The notes under the pieces: model-generated
Seen by the model: the letters and a program-made list of their open reading frames with translations, nothing else
Database searches by the model: none
Told to the model about the DNA's origin: nothing
Source: Pedobacter sp. JY14-1
Lineage (GTDB): Bacteria > Bacteroidota > Bacteroidia > Sphingobacteriales > Sphingobacteriaceae
Assembly: GCF_029269825.1 (NCBI RefSeq)
Contig: NZ_JARJHU010000001.1
Span: 945,327 to 1,009,326, forward strand
Reading direction: 5' to 3'
Length of the DNA: 64,000 nucleotides
Made by a program: the position numbers and the translations under genes
Shown here: positions 38,359-47,530 of the stretch, in pieces
Numbering within the stretch: position 1 is the first letter of the stretch
Layout of the letters: each line of letters begins with the position of its first letter

Positions 38359-38384
38359 GATGAGACAACCTCATAAAAGGTTGC
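38359..38384 (-). promoter_or_regulatory. Possible ECF-dependent promoter of the sigma operon
   Basis: On the - strand GCAACCTTTT (38375-38384) sits upstream of GTCTCATC (38359-38366), followed by the sigma ATG at 38338. The AACC-type -35 with a short CGTC/TCTC-type -10 resembles self-regulated ECF promoters in Bacteroidota (from memory). CAACC/GGTTG also forms a small inverted repeat. Confidence 0.4.
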
Positions 38385-38430
38385 ATGCAAAACAAAAAAA
38401 ACTATTTTATAATTCTGAGGCCATGCCAGA

Positions 38431-38982
38431 TTAGAGTCCCTGCCTCTTTCTGTAATATTTGTACCATTTCACTGCAAGCATAATCACCACAGCAAATATT
38501 ACCAATCCCGCCAGGCCATAAATCCAGTTTACAGCGCTTTTAAGTATTACGGTAAATACAATTGCCACCAGCAAGATTGTGGCAACCTCATTCCATAGAC
38601 GCAACCGAAAAGAGCTTATTCTGCACCTGTCCTCCCTTAATTGCTTCATCATGTTCTGGCAAATAAAATGATAAATCAGCAGCAGCGATACAAAGCCTAG
38701 CTTGACATGAAACCATGATTGATGCAGCAGATAATCCGGACGGATACAAATCATCCCGACCCCGGCCAATACTGTAAGTACCATTGCGGGGGTAGTAATG
38801 ATATTCCATAACCTGGACTCCATACGTTCATACTCCTTCTTTAGAATAGTCTTCGCAGGCTCAGAACGGTCATCAGCTTCTTTATGATAAATAAAAAGCC
38901 GTACACTATAGAACAATCCCGCCATCCAGCTTACTACAAATACAATATGGACTGATAAAATGTACAGATAGTATTGTTCCAT
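38431..38982 (-). CDS. hemJ: Protoporphyrinogen oxidase HemJ (CopD-like membrane protein)
   Basis: 183 residues with about four membrane segments. The N-terminus HIVFVVSWMAGLFYSVRLFIYH (first histidine about residue 12) and the later WFHVKLGF are characteristic of HemJ, which oxidises protoporphyrinogen IX in bacteria lacking HemG/HemY. Position 9 bases after hemE and within the heme gene cluster supports the call. Distant CopD relatives in other contexts have different roles, so certainty is moderate. Confidence 0.83.
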   Translation of the reverse strand: MEQYYLYILSVHIVFVVSWMAGLFYSVRLFIYHKEADDRSEPAKTILKKEYERMESRLWNIITTPAMVLTVLAGVGMICIRPDYLLHQSWFHVKLGFVSLLLIYHFICQNMMKQLREDRCRISSFRLRLWNEVATILLVAIVFTVILKSAVNWIYGLAGLVIFAVVIMLAVKWYKYYRKRQGL

Positions 38983-38991
38983 AGTTTCAGG

Positions 38992-40014
38992 TTAATAACG
39001 AAAATCCCTGACCACTTCTATTGCATATTTAACATGATCAAAAGGAATGTCCGGCATGATACCATGACCAAGATTGAAGATAAAGCCATTCTGGCCCCGC
39101 ATACGTTCGAATAATCTCAATATCTCCCGCTTGATTACCGATTTTTCAGCGTAAAGTATATGCGGATCAAGGTTACCCTGCACAGCAATTCCCTCAGGCA
39201 AACTGTTTTTAATGTTCAACAGATCTGCATTCCAATCTACAGAAATTACGTCAGGCTTTGCCTCTGCCATTACCGGAGCAAAGACCGAACTACCCTTGCA
39301 AAAAGAAATAACTGGAATGTCTTTACGGTTTAACCCACTAATGATCTCCGCAATATAACGATGCGAGAACTCCTGATAATCGTTCCATGACAGGGCCAGT
39401 GCCCAGCTATCGAAGATCTGCACAGCATTGACTCCGGCAGCAATCTGAAGATTCAGGTAATCAACCGTAACTTTTGCAATCTTAGATAACAACGAATGTG
39501 CAAGCTGGGGTTGATTATGGATGAACAGCTTTGTTTTTTTAAAGTCCTTTGAAGACCCTCCCTCTACCAGGTAGCTCATTACAGTAAAAGGTGCACCGGC
39601 AAAACCGATCAACGGAACATTGCCATCAAGCCGCTGCTGAATCACCTTGATCGCATCGGCAACATATTGCAGTCTGTCCGTTACCTCTACCTGAAGCGCA
39701 TCAACATCGGCCAGCGTCTGTACCGGGTTTGAGAACCTGGGGCCAACGCCCTGTGTAAAACTGAGGTCGCCGCCCATTGCCTCCGCGGTAACCAAAATAT
39801 CAGAAAACAATATCGCCGCATCAACCCCTAAAAGGTCAATAGGAAGCATGGTCACGTCAGCTGCAATTTCCGGAGTCTTGCACATTTCCAGGAAACTATA
39901 TTTATTTTTGATTTCCCAATATTGAGGCATAAAACGTCCTGCTTGTCTCATCATCCATACCGGAGGACGTTCTGTCTGTTTTGAAAACGCTGCGTCTAAA
40001 AATAAGCTGTTCAT
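38992..40014 (-). CDS. hemE: Uroporphyrinogen decarboxylase
   Basis: Cytoplasmic enzyme removing four carboxyls from uroporphyrinogen III to give coproporphyrinogen III, 340 residues. The N-terminal signature PPVWMMRQAGRFMPQYW (about 17-33) and the conserved DAAILFSDILVTAEAMG (about 65-81) with the catalytic aspartate are present, as is LVEGGSSKDF near 148. Co-oriented with the rest of the heme cluster. Confidence 0.96.
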   Translation of the reverse strand: MNSLFLDAAFSKQTERPPVWMMRQAGRFMPQYWEIKNKYSFLEMCKTPEIAADVTMLPIDLLGVDAAILFSDILVTAEAMGGDLSFTQGVGPRFSNPVQTLADVDALQVEVTDRLQYVADAIKVIQQRLDGNVPLIGFAGAPFTVMSYLVEGGSSKDFKKTKLFIHNQPQLAHSLLSKIAKVTVDYLNLQIAAGVNAVQIFDSWALALSWNDYQEFSHRYIAEIISGLNRKDIPVISFCKGSSVFAPVMAEAKPDVISVDWNADLLNIKNSLPEGIAVQGNLDPHILYAEKSVIKREILRLFERMRGQNGFIFNLGHGIMPDIPFDHVKYAIEVVRDFRY

Positions 40015-40030
40015 CTAAATCTATTTGGTT

Positions 40031-40546
40031 CTATATGCGGTTTAATTCCTTTTCCAGTTTACTGATCACTTCCGTAGCACGGGCTGTGGTCGCCATTTCC
40101 TTTGCCTTAGCCAGATAGGCTTTGCCCCGGTCTCCGTCCCTTCTCCTAAGGGCAAGGTTGGTAAGATGTATCATTACAAAAGCCTTGTCATTTTTACCAC
40201 CCAGCGGAAACCTGCTTGCTATCTGAAAATGCCGCTCTGCTCCCTCATAATCTTCCTGCTTCAGCGCGATGTTGCCCATCATAAATTCATAATAGCCCCT
40301 CCTGTTACGTGCCAATCTGTCAGGATCCGAAACATCACCAAGCAAAGCCAGTGTACGCTCATAATCCCCTTTCTGAAAATATCTCGAAGCAAGTGCTACC
40401 GAACTGTGCTTAAAATGACTCCACAATACAAATGCAAAAAATAACCCGGCTAATGCGGCCAGCTGTATATGATCATAGAAAAGAAGCGCAGCGGCAGCCG
40501 TGGCAAAAATAGCCATCAGCAAATACCTGCCTTTATTATTGTACAT
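40031..40546 (-). CDS. Membrane-anchored TPR-like protein between hemE and the two-component genes
   Basis: 171 residues. Two N-terminal membrane segments (about residues 8-24 and 28-43) are followed by two or three TPR-like helix pairs, with alanine and tyrosine placed as in TPR consensus (KGDYERTLALLGD, KQEDYEGAERHFQIA). Function unknown, probably scaffolding. The start overlaps the response-regulator stop by one base, so it is coupled to the regulatory genes. Confidence 0.6.
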   Translation of the reverse strand: MYNNKGRYLLMAIFATAAAALLFYDHIQLAALAGLFFAFVLWSHFKHSSVALASRYFQKGDYERTLALLGDVSDPDRLARNRRGYYEFMMGNIALKQEDYEGAERHFQIASRFPLGGKNDKAFVMIHLTNLALRRRDGDRGKAYLAKAKEMATTARATEVISKLEKELNRI

Positions 40547-41250
40547 TAATGAATGTCCGTAAATTTATACCCAACTCCTCTTATAGAATGGAAATAAACC
40601 GGGTTTTTCTGATCTGGTTCAAAGTATTTACGGAAAGTGAGAATAAAGTTATCTATTGTGCGCGTAGACGGATAAACATCATAGTTCCAGACGGTTTCCA
40701 GTATCTGTTCCCTGGAGACGGCCTCATTTTTACGCTCAATCAATAGCTTCAGCAACATGGTCTCTTTTTTGGTCAGCGGCACAATAGTTCCGTCATCCTG
40801 CTTCAGTTCAAAAGAGTTGAAGTAAATCGTCTTATCGCCGATCTTGTAGGAATTCAGCTCTTTCAGATCATCCGCCTTCATGCTGCGTTTCACCAATATA
40901 CCCACCCTTAAGATCAGTTCTTCCAGGTTAAAAGGCTTTACAAGGTAATCATCAGCACCCTTTTTCAAGCCAAGCACCCGGTCCTCACTGGTATTCTTGG
41001 CTGTAAGAAATAAAATAGGCACCTCGGTATTCTCGAGCCTGATTGTTTCACAGACCTGGAACCCATCCATTTCCGGAAGCATCACGTCCAGGATAATCAG
41101 GTTAAAGCGCTCTTCCTTAAAGACCTTAAGCGCGGTCTTTCCGTCTTTTACGGCATGTACCTTATACCCTTCCAGTTCAAGGTTCAGTTTTATTGCGTCC
41201 AGGAGATGGTCCTCATCTTCAACCAATAATATTCTTAGTTTCTGTGACAT
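40546..41250 (-). CDS. OmpR/PhoB-family response regulator
   Basis: 234 residues. Receiver domain 1-120 with acidic pocket EDED (11-14), phosphoryl-accepting Asp55 in IILDVMLPEMDG, the switch region LTAKN and lysine in LVKPF. A winged-helix DNA-binding domain (about 135-232) ends in TRTIDNFILTFRKYF and IRGVGYKF. Its cognate kinase is encoded directly upstream. Targets unknown; the heme genes on both sides are natural candidates. Confidence 0.93.
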   Translation of the reverse strand: MSQKLRILLVEDEDHLLDAIKLNLELEGYKVHAVKDGKTALKVFKEERFNLIILDVMLPEMDGFQVCETIRLENTEVPILFLTAKNTSEDRVLGLKKGADDYLVKPFNLEELILRVGILVKRSMKADDLKELNSYKIGDKTIYFNSFELKQDDGTIVPLTKKETMLLKLLIERKNEAVSREQILETVWNYDVYPSTRTIDNFILTFRKYFEPDQKNPVYFHSIRGVGYKFTDIH

Positions 41251-41251
41251 A

Positions 41252-42118
41252 TCAGTTAAATGTTATTTCAAAAATTGCCCCATGCGGCACATTATCCCTT
41301 ACGCTAATGTCAGCCTCATGGCTTTGTAGAACTTCCTTAACAATAAACAGGCCTAAACCCGTTCCTTTTGATTTTCTGACATTCTCATCACCAACCCTGT
41401 AAAATTTGTCAAAAATCAACATCTTTTCCGTGTCAGGTATACCTGGCCCTTTGTCAGACACCCGGAGAAAAGGATGGCCATCTTTACTGGTCAGCTCTAC
41501 TCCTACCTCAGCACAAGGCCCTGAATATTTAACTGCATTCTCGATCAGATTTGTTACCACTGAAGAAAGCGCAAACTGGTCACCCAATATCTTTATTCCT
41601 GGCTTAATAGAAGGATTGATCACTTGCTCACAACCACAGGAATGGATCTGCAGGCGGTCAGAGATCTTAGTGACCAGTTCAGAAAAATCAAATTCCTCCT
41701 TGGGAAATGAATAAGATCTGTTCTCGATTTTGGTGGCCAGCAGCATGTTCTCTACCAGGTCATCCAGCCGTTCAATATCTTTCAGGGAATTATTCAGTAA
41801 AGAAACCTGCCTCGCTCTGTCCAGATCACGCTTTACGATCGTTTGCAGAGAAAGCTTAATCGCTGCAAGAGGCGATTTCAGCTCATGCGTTACCGAGAGC
41901 AGAAAGTTTTGCTGTTGTTCTCTTAGTTTATCCTCCTTTTTGATCGCCCTGTGGAGAAAATAAGCACCCACACACAGCAGAAAAAGGAATACAGAACCTT
42001 CTCCCATCACCATGGCCATTCTCTGACGCTCCAATCTCACCACCAGTGTACCCCAGGAGATCAGTTGTACAAGCGAGTACAGCAACAGAAAATAAAAAAT
42101 GACGATCGATTTCTTCAA
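41252..42118 (-). CDS. Sensor histidine kinase
   Basis: 288 residues. Two N-terminal membrane segments (about residues 4-26 and 42-56) enclose only about 15 periplasmic residues, so there is no real extracellular sensor domain. HisKA contains the phospho-acceptor His78 in VTHELKSPL. HATPase_c shows NLIENAVKYS (N box), DKGPGIPD (G1), FDKFYR (F box) and GTGLGLFIVKEV (G2). It ends 1 base before the response regulator start. The signal must be cytoplasmic, in the membrane, or through a partner. Confidence 0.9.
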   Translation of the reverse strand: MKKSIVIFYFLLLYSLVQLISWGTLVVRLERQRMAMVMGEGSVFLFLLCVGAYFLHRAIKKEDKLREQQQNFLLSVTHELKSPLAAIKLSLQTIVKRDLDRARQVSLLNNSLKDIERLDDLVENMLLATKIENRSYSFPKEEFDFSELVTKISDRLQIHSCGCEQVINPSIKPGIKILGDQFALSSVVTNLIENAVKYSGPCAEVGVELTSKDGHPFLRVSDKGPGIPDTEKMLIFDKFYRVGDENVRKSKGTGLGLFIVKEVLQSHEADISVRDNVPHGAIFEITFN

Positions 42119-42156
42119 AATACTATATCGTTAATACGGATAAAGATATCCAATAA

Positions 42157-43530
42157 TTACTTATTTCTAAACACTACATCCAGACTTTCAAATATTGCCC
42201 TTTTTGTCTTTTCAAGCTCTATTTTAGTATGCGCGGCAGAAACAAACCCGACCTCATAGCCAGAAGGACCAAAATAAATTCCCCTGTTCAAAAGTTCGCG
42301 GTGCATCATTTTAAACTTCTCCATACTTGCATGGTCAATATCTGCAGCGGTCTGAATCTTTTCCTTATCGGTAAATGCCATCCAGAAAATAGAGCCCACA
42401 TAGAACACCTTCAATTTATAGTTCCTGGCTGTCGCAAAACGCTGAATGCTCTCCGCAAATTCAGCAGCCTTGGCATTCAGTTCTTTATAGAATCCCGGGC
42501 GCAGCAGCTCCGTTAGCTGTGCAATCCCCGCCGCCATGGCGACCGGGTTACCTGATAAGGTGCCCGCCTGGTAAACGCCTCCGTCAGGCGAAATATGACC
42601 CATTATTTCGGCAGATGCACCATACATGCCTACCGGCAGGCCACCGCCAATAATCTTACCATAAGTAACAATATCCGGTTTAATGCCGTAATGTGCCGCA
42701 GCACCTTCGAAACCTAACCTGAAACCAGTGATCACCTCGTCAAAGATCAGCAGCGTGCCGTTTTCCCTGCAAGTCATTTCCAGCAACCTGAGGTACGCTT
42801 CATCCTGCATTAACAAGCCGTTATTTGCCGGTATCCCTTCAATAATAACGGCGGCAACTTGTCCGTTAAACTGCTCAAATGCCTGATATACAGCCTGAAT
42901 ATCATTCAACGGCACCACAATTGTTTCCTCAGCAAAAGACTTAGGTACACCAGCTGATGAGGTCTCGCCAAAAGTGACCAGTCCCGAGCCAGCCTTTACC
43001 AGCAAGGAGTCACTGTGGCCATGATAGCACCCCTCAAATTTGATGACCTTGTCACGGCCGGTATATCCCCTTGCAAGTCTGATCGCAGACATTACAGCCT
43101 CAGTTCCCGAACTCGTAAACCTGATTTTTTCAACGAACCTGTTGTTTTTGATGATCAGTTCCGCCAGTTCATTTTCCAAAGCAGTAGGTGCACCAAAGCT
43201 CATTCCGCTATGCATCACCTCAATCACTTTCTCACGAACCTTTTGATGATTGTGTCCGAGGATCAGCGGGCCCCAGCTGCCACAAAAGTCAATAAACTGA
43301 TTACCATCCGCATCCCACACATAACATCCATCCCCTTTTTGAATAAATAATGGGGTGCCATATACCGATTTGAAAGCCCTCACAGGCGAATTCACGCCAC
43401 CGGGAAAATATTTCTTCGCCCTTTCATAAAGTTCAGCAGACTTCTCCCTGGAAATATCAGGTTTATTACCCGTATTTACCGGTATATCCCCTTCATTTCC
43501 CGCAAACATTTTCTTCAAAGATTCCAACAT
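42157..43530 (-). CDS. hemL: Glutamate-1-semialdehyde 2,1-aminomutase
   Basis: PLP enzyme converting glutamate-1-semialdehyde to 5-aminolevulinate, 457 residues. PGGVNSPVRAF (about 41-51), RFTSSGTEAVMSAIRLARGYTG, FDEVITGFRLG and the PLP lysine in VTYGKIIGGGLPVG. About 28 residues at the N-terminus (up to SREKSAEL) exceed the usual family start and may be non-conserved or a start error. Its start lies 2 bases after hemB ends. Confidence 0.95.
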   Translation of the reverse strand: MLESLKKMFAGNEGDIPVNTGNKPDISREKSAELYERAKKYFPGGVNSPVRAFKSVYGTPLFIQKGDGCYVWDADGNQFIDFCGSWGPLILGHNHQKVREKVIEVMHSGMSFGAPTALENELAELIIKNNRFVEKIRFTSSGTEAVMSAIRLARGYTGRDKVIKFEGCYHGHSDSLLVKAGSGLVTFGETSSAGVPKSFAEETIVVPLNDIQAVYQAFEQFNGQVAAVIIEGIPANNGLLMQDEAYLRLLEMTCRENGTLLIFDEVITGFRLGFEGAAAHYGIKPDIVTYGKIIGGGLPVGMYGASAEIMGHISPDGGVYQAGTLSGNPVAMAAGIAQLTELLRPGFYKELNAKAAEFAESIQRFATARNYKLKVFYVGSIFWMAFTDKEKIQTAADIDHASMEKFKMMHRELLNRGIYFGPSGYEVGFVSAAHTKIELEKTKRAIFESLDVVFRNK

Positions 43531-43532
43531 AA

Positions 43533-44501
43533 TTATAACCAGTTTCTTTCCGCAATATCCCGGATATGGTAAGTAGTAATAATACTTGCGCCAGCTCTGG
43601 CAAAAGCATGCATGGTTTCCATCACAACCTTTTGTTCATCGATCCATCCACGTTCAGCCGCTGCCTTGATCATTGAATATTCGCCCGATACATTATAACA
43701 GGCGATCGGCACATCTGTATTTTGTTTCAGGTTATGGATCACATCCAGATAGGCAAGGGCTGGCTTTACCATCAGTACGTCAGCACCTTCCGCCTCGTCA
43801 AGAAGCGCCTCACGAACAGCTTCACGACCATTCCTGAAGTCCATCTGATAAGCTTTTCGATCTCCCTTACCGGGTGCACAGTCTGCCGCTTCCCGGAAAG
43901 GCCCGTAATATGCTGAAGCAAATTTTGTTGCATGCGACATGATCGCTGTATTCACAAAGCCGGCGGCATCTAGTCCGTTCCTGATCGCACTTACCCTACC
44001 GTCCATCATATCCGAAGGAGCCAGCATATCGGCTCCTGCCTGCGCATGGGTCAAACCCATCTTTGCAATTAACTCCACAGTTTCATCGTTCTGCACGTAG
44101 TCATCCTTAATGATCCCGCAATGTCCATGAGTCGTATAGGAACAGACACAAACATCCGTTACCACGTACAAGTCATCACCAAAATTCTGCTTCAGCAAGC
44201 GGACAGCAGAGGGTACCAGGGAATGATCGTGCCATGCCGACCGGGCGTCTTCACTCTTTTCATCGCCGACGCCGAACAACATGATTTTACTGATGCCCAG
44301 CCCCAGCCCTTTTTCTACATCCCTGATTAGGGCATCTTCGGAAAAATGGCTGATTCCCGGCATCGCGTCCAGGGCATGCACCACGTTCTTTCCAGGCACT
44401 ACAAAATAAGGATAAACAAACATATCCTTCGATAGCCTGGTTTCAGCAACCATCTCCCTTACCAAAGGGTTCTTTCTCAATCTTCTTGGACGATGCAACA
44501 T
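43533..44501 (-). CDS. hemB: Delta-aminolevulinic acid dehydratase (porphobilinogen synthase)
   Basis: Condenses two 5-aminolevulinate molecules to porphobilinogen, 322 residues. The three-cysteine zinc motif is present (VCVCSYTTHGHCG), as are the active-site lysines in MSHATKFASAYYGPFR and DVLMVKPALAYLD. It is the zinc type, not the magnesium type with aspartates. It lies between hemCD and hemL on the - strand. Confidence 0.96.
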   Translation of the reverse strand: MLHRPRRLRKNPLVREMVAETRLSKDMFVYPYFVVPGKNVVHALDAMPGISHFSEDALIRDVEKGLGLGISKIMLFGVGDEKSEDARSAWHDHSLVPSAVRLLKQNFGDDLYVVTDVCVCSYTTHGHCGIIKDDYVQNDETVELIAKMGLTHAQAGADMLAPSDMMDGRVSAIRNGLDAAGFVNTAIMSHATKFASAYYGPFREAADCAPGKGDRKAYQMDFRNGREAVREALLDEAEGADVLMVKPALAYLDVIHNLKQNTDVPIACYNVSGEYSMIKAAAERGWIDEQKVVMETMHAFARAGASIITTYHIRDIAERNWL

Positions 44502-44520
44502 ATAATCTAACTCTCAATAT

Positions 44521-46101
44521 CTATTTCATATCAATACCAAAAACAGCAGCAGCCAGGCCAATCTCATCCGGAGAATAAGGAAGCGTATATTTAACGCCCA
44601 TCTCATCAAATTTCCTGCCTGTACTATTTCCAATAGCGATCACCTGCTGATCAGGGTCCAGCAGATTATCTGCAAAATAGGCCTCCACATTACTCGGGCT
44701 GGTAAAGATCAGTACATCGGCAAAAGTCTGGTCAATATTCTCTTCCACCACCGTCTCATAAATAGGCAGATCTATCACCCTTGTATCTTCCTTAAGTTGC
44801 TTCTGGATGCTCTGCAGCGAATCCTGTGCTCTCGGAAACAAGACTGTCAACCCACCCACCAACGCTGCAAATCCCTCGGCTACTTCAGTAATATCACCAC
44901 TTTCACCAACATAATCAGCTACATGACCATACCTGCGCAAAGCAGACTCGGAACCCCGGCCAACCACGCCAAATTTTACCTTCTTCGAAAGCACTGGTTC
45001 CAGTTTAAAGAAATACTCCACCGCATTCCGGCTGCTGAAGAAAATCCAGTCTATATTTTTCAGGTAAAAAGGATCCAGCACATTCACGATCGGGAATGTA
45101 CGGATCAATGACCTTCCTTCTATTTCAATACCGTGCTTTTCGAGCGCCTTCCTGAAATAATTATGCTCCCCGATCTCACGGGAAATAAAAACCTTAGCGG
45201 GCTTCTTTCTCTCAGCAGAAAACTTGGATACAATCTGCTCTGCTACCCCTTCAAGACTGCTTACGTTCAAAAACAACCTGTCCGGAAAATCTTCATCAGT
45301 ATCCGCCTTAGCTACCCATACCTCATATTGCCGGTCTTCCTTCCTGCAAAAGCAGCCAAGCGGCATATGACAGCCGCCTTCGAATAAATTCAAAACTTTT
45401 CGTTCCAGGCCAATTTCATCGGCCGTCTCCTGATGATGTATTTTGGCCAGTACCCCCGCAAGTTCCCGGTCACTTTCTCTGATCTGTATGGCCAATGCCC
45501 CCTGCGCAGGCGCAGGTACAATTTCCGTGGTATCTACTACCACCACATGAAATTCCGAGAGATCAATACCCAGGCGGTTGACCCCAGCCCTGGCAATCAT
45601 GATCGCATCAAAATCTTCGTCCCGAAGCTTACCTATCCTGGTAGGCACATTTCCACGTAGGTCTTCCACATTAAGATCAGGCCTTAAAGCAAGTAGCTGT
45701 GCTTTTCGCCTGTTAGAAGAAGTACCTACCATCGCTCCCGTTTTCAGTGAAAGCTTCTGGGTCACATCCACGCAGTCCTTCAGGATCAGCAGTAGCTCAG
45801 CCGGATCCTCACGCTCGGTTACCGCAGCAATGGTCAGCCCCTCAGGATGCACCGTCGGTAAATCCTTATGCGAATGCACAGCCAGATCGATAGAACCGCC
45901 AAGCAGTTCCTCTTCAAGCTCTTTTGTAAAGAATCCCTTTCCCTCCAGCTTATCCAGTCTGAGATTAAGAATCTTATCCCCCTGGGTCTTGATGATCTTC
46001 AGTTCAGCTTCCACACCAATCTCCTCAAGTTTCTCCCTGATAAAGTTGGCCTGCCACAAAGCCAGGTCACTGCCTCTGGTACCTATAATCAATTTTTTCA
46101 C
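44521..46101 (-). CDS. hemC: Hydroxymethylbilane synthase fused to uroporphyrinogen-III synthase (HemC-HemD)
   Basis: 526 residues carrying two consecutive enzyme domains. Residues 1-300 are porphobilinogen deaminase: GTRGSDLALWQA, KDLPT, SSNRRKAQLLALRPDL and the dipyrromethane-cofactor cysteine Cys244 in EGGCHMPLG. Residues about 305-526 are HemD-like: KVFISREIG start, VGRGSESALRRYG, LIFTSPSNVEAYF and the C-terminal SPDEIGLAAAV. One protein would thus polymerise four porphobilinogens and close the ring asymmetrically. The length and the two sets of motifs establish the fusion. Confidence 0.92.
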   Translation of the reverse strand: MKKLIIGTRGSDLALWQANFIREKLEEIGVEAELKIIKTQGDKILNLRLDKLEGKGFFTKELEEELLGGSIDLAVHSHKDLPTVHPEGLTIAAVTEREDPAELLLILKDCVDVTQKLSLKTGAMVGTSSNRRKAQLLALRPDLNVEDLRGNVPTRIGKLRDEDFDAIMIARAGVNRLGIDLSEFHVVVVDTTEIVPAPAQGALAIQIRESDRELAGVLAKIHHQETADEIGLERKVLNLFEGGCHMPLGCFCRKEDRQYEVWVAKADTDEDFPDRLFLNVSSLEGVAEQIVSKFSAERKKPAKVFISREIGEHNYFRKALEKHGIEIEGRSLIRTFPIVNVLDPFYLKNIDWIFFSSRNAVEYFFKLEPVLSKKVKFGVVGRGSESALRRYGHVADYVGESGDITEVAEGFAALVGGLTVLFPRAQDSLQSIQKQLKEDTRVIDLPIYETVVEENIDQTFADVLIFTSPSNVEAYFADNLLDPDQQVIAIGNSTGRKFDEMGVKYTLPYSPDEIGLAAAVFGIDMK

Positions 46102-46123
46102 GTTAATGCTGTTTTTCGCAAAT

Positions 46124-47353
46124 CTAGCTATTCTTAACCAATATCTCCTTTGCCATCACCATCGGTACACTAATGTATTTCTTCTCCATGTAATTTACTA
46201 CACGCTCCAGTACCATTCTCGATTTTTCATCGAGATCGTTGATTTCTTCGGCAAAGACACCGTTAATGGCCGTCTGCTTGATTTCCTTGATCTTCTGAGG
46301 CACAATGCTCATCGCGATCTCTATCTCGCGCTGACGCAATACCAGTTCAAAATCCTTAATATTCTCAGCAATGATCTGCTCCGCATGCACCAGTTCATTA
46401 TATCTTTCCTGGATATTTTTGCGTGCGATCTCTTTTAAAGATTCTACTTCAATAAAATGAACGGGAAACTTAAGAGGCACCTCAGGGGCAGTATCATTAG
46501 GTACTGCAAGATCTACGATTACCTTTTTACCAGTATCGCCATTCAGCAGCTTTTGATAGATCTCCTCTGTGAGTATGGGCTCGGTTGAGCCGGTACAGGT
46601 AATGATCACATCAAATCCTTCACTATAGTTTTCCAGTGCCGAAAGCGGATAAGCCCTGCCATTCAGCTCTGCCGCCAGCGATTCCGCATTCTCCAGGCTC
46701 CTGTTAAAAACGGAAAAATTCGTATACTTATGCTTTTTCAGGTACTGGGCCAGATTTCTGTTCGTCTCACCTGCCCCTATAATCAATAACCGCGCATCAC
46801 TCGAGCACATCTTAAGGTCCCTGAGTTTCCGGTAAGCCAGAGAGACAACGGAAACCGGGTTTTTCGATATATTGGTATTTGTATATACTTCCTTAGCGGT
46901 CTTTACCACCCTGTTCATGATCATCCTCATGTAGTCGCCCGTAAACCCGGAGACCCGGCAGGCTTCATAAGCACGGCGCACCTGTGCCAGAATTTCCTTC
47001 TCACCTACTACCAGACTTTCCAGCGAACAGGACGTGCGCAATAAATGGTTAAAAGCTTCCACCTTCTCATATACGGAGACCTTGCTGATAAAATCGTCCA
47101 TATATCTTTCAGGCAGTCCCATGTCCAAAACCGTAAGAAAACGACGAATAAAATCCTTATCAATCAGACTGGCAGAAGTAAAAACAAATTCGACACGGTT
47201 ACAGGTACCTACATAAAAGATCTCCTTTACACCAAGCACATCCTGAATATTCTTCAGTCTGTCGTCCAGCGTCTGATCACATATAACTAATTTCCCCAGC
47301 GACTGCAGGTCAATATGTTTATGCGTAAAAGCAATGATCTTTAAATATTCCAA
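46124..47353 (-). CDS. hemA: Glutamyl-tRNA reductase, TTG start
   Basis: First enzyme of C5 heme synthesis, reducing glutamyl-tRNA to glutamate-1-semialdehyde, 409 residues. The catalytic cysteine Cys51 is in GTCNRVEF, the LVVGEKEILAQVRRAY motif is near residue 95, the NADPH Rossmann loop GAGETNRNLA is near residue 193 and a helical dimerisation tail follows. The start is TTG at 47353 (EYLKIIAFTHKHI follows, matching the family N-terminus). The only upstream codons before a stop are not ATG/GTG. Confidence 0.94.
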   Translation of the reverse strand: MEYLKIIAFTHKHIDLQSLGKLVICDQTLDDRLKNIQDVLGVKEIFYVGTCNRVEFVFTSASLIDKDFIRRFLTVLDMGLPERYMDDFISKVSVYEKVEAFNHLLRTSCSLESLVVGEKEILAQVRRAYEACRVSGFTGDYMRMIMNRVVKTAKEVYTNTNISKNPVSVVSLAYRKLRDLKMCSSDARLLIIGAGETNRNLAQYLKKHKYTNFSVFNRSLENAESLAAELNGRAYPLSALENYSEGFDVIITCTGSTEPILTEEIYQKLLNGDTGKKVIVDLAVPNDTAPEVPLKFPVHFIEVESLKEIARKNIQERYNELVHAEQIIAENIKDFELVLRQREIEIAMSIVPQKIKEIKQTAINGVFAEEINDLDEKSRMVLERVVNYMEKKYISVPMVMAKEILVKNS

Positions 47354-47382
47354 AATGTAATACCCTGTTTATTTAAGCGAAA

Positions 47383-47390
47383 CAAAAGTA
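47383..47390 (-). promoter_or_regulatory. -7 element for hemA
   Basis: Read on the - strand: TACTTTTG, consensus TAnnTTTG, 29 bases before the hemA start. The -33 match is weak. Confidence 0.45.
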
Positions 47391-47470
47391 ATAAGCCCCT
47401 GCTGTTCCACTGTCATTATGCTGTAATTAAGGCTTATTTAGAAAGTTTTTAAATTATCCTGGTATCATAA

Positions 47471-47501
47471 AACAAAAGGGCACCATAAAATATGATGCCC
47501 T
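47471..47501 (-). terminator. Intrinsic terminator of the DUF2911 gene
   Basis: On the - strand GGGCA(T)CAT-loop-ATG(G)TGCCC with one internal mismatch, followed by TTTTG TTTT. Lies directly after the DUF2911 stop at 47531. Confidence 0.7.
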
Positions 47502-47530
47502 GTAGCGTTAAAAAATCAGTTGGACCCGAC

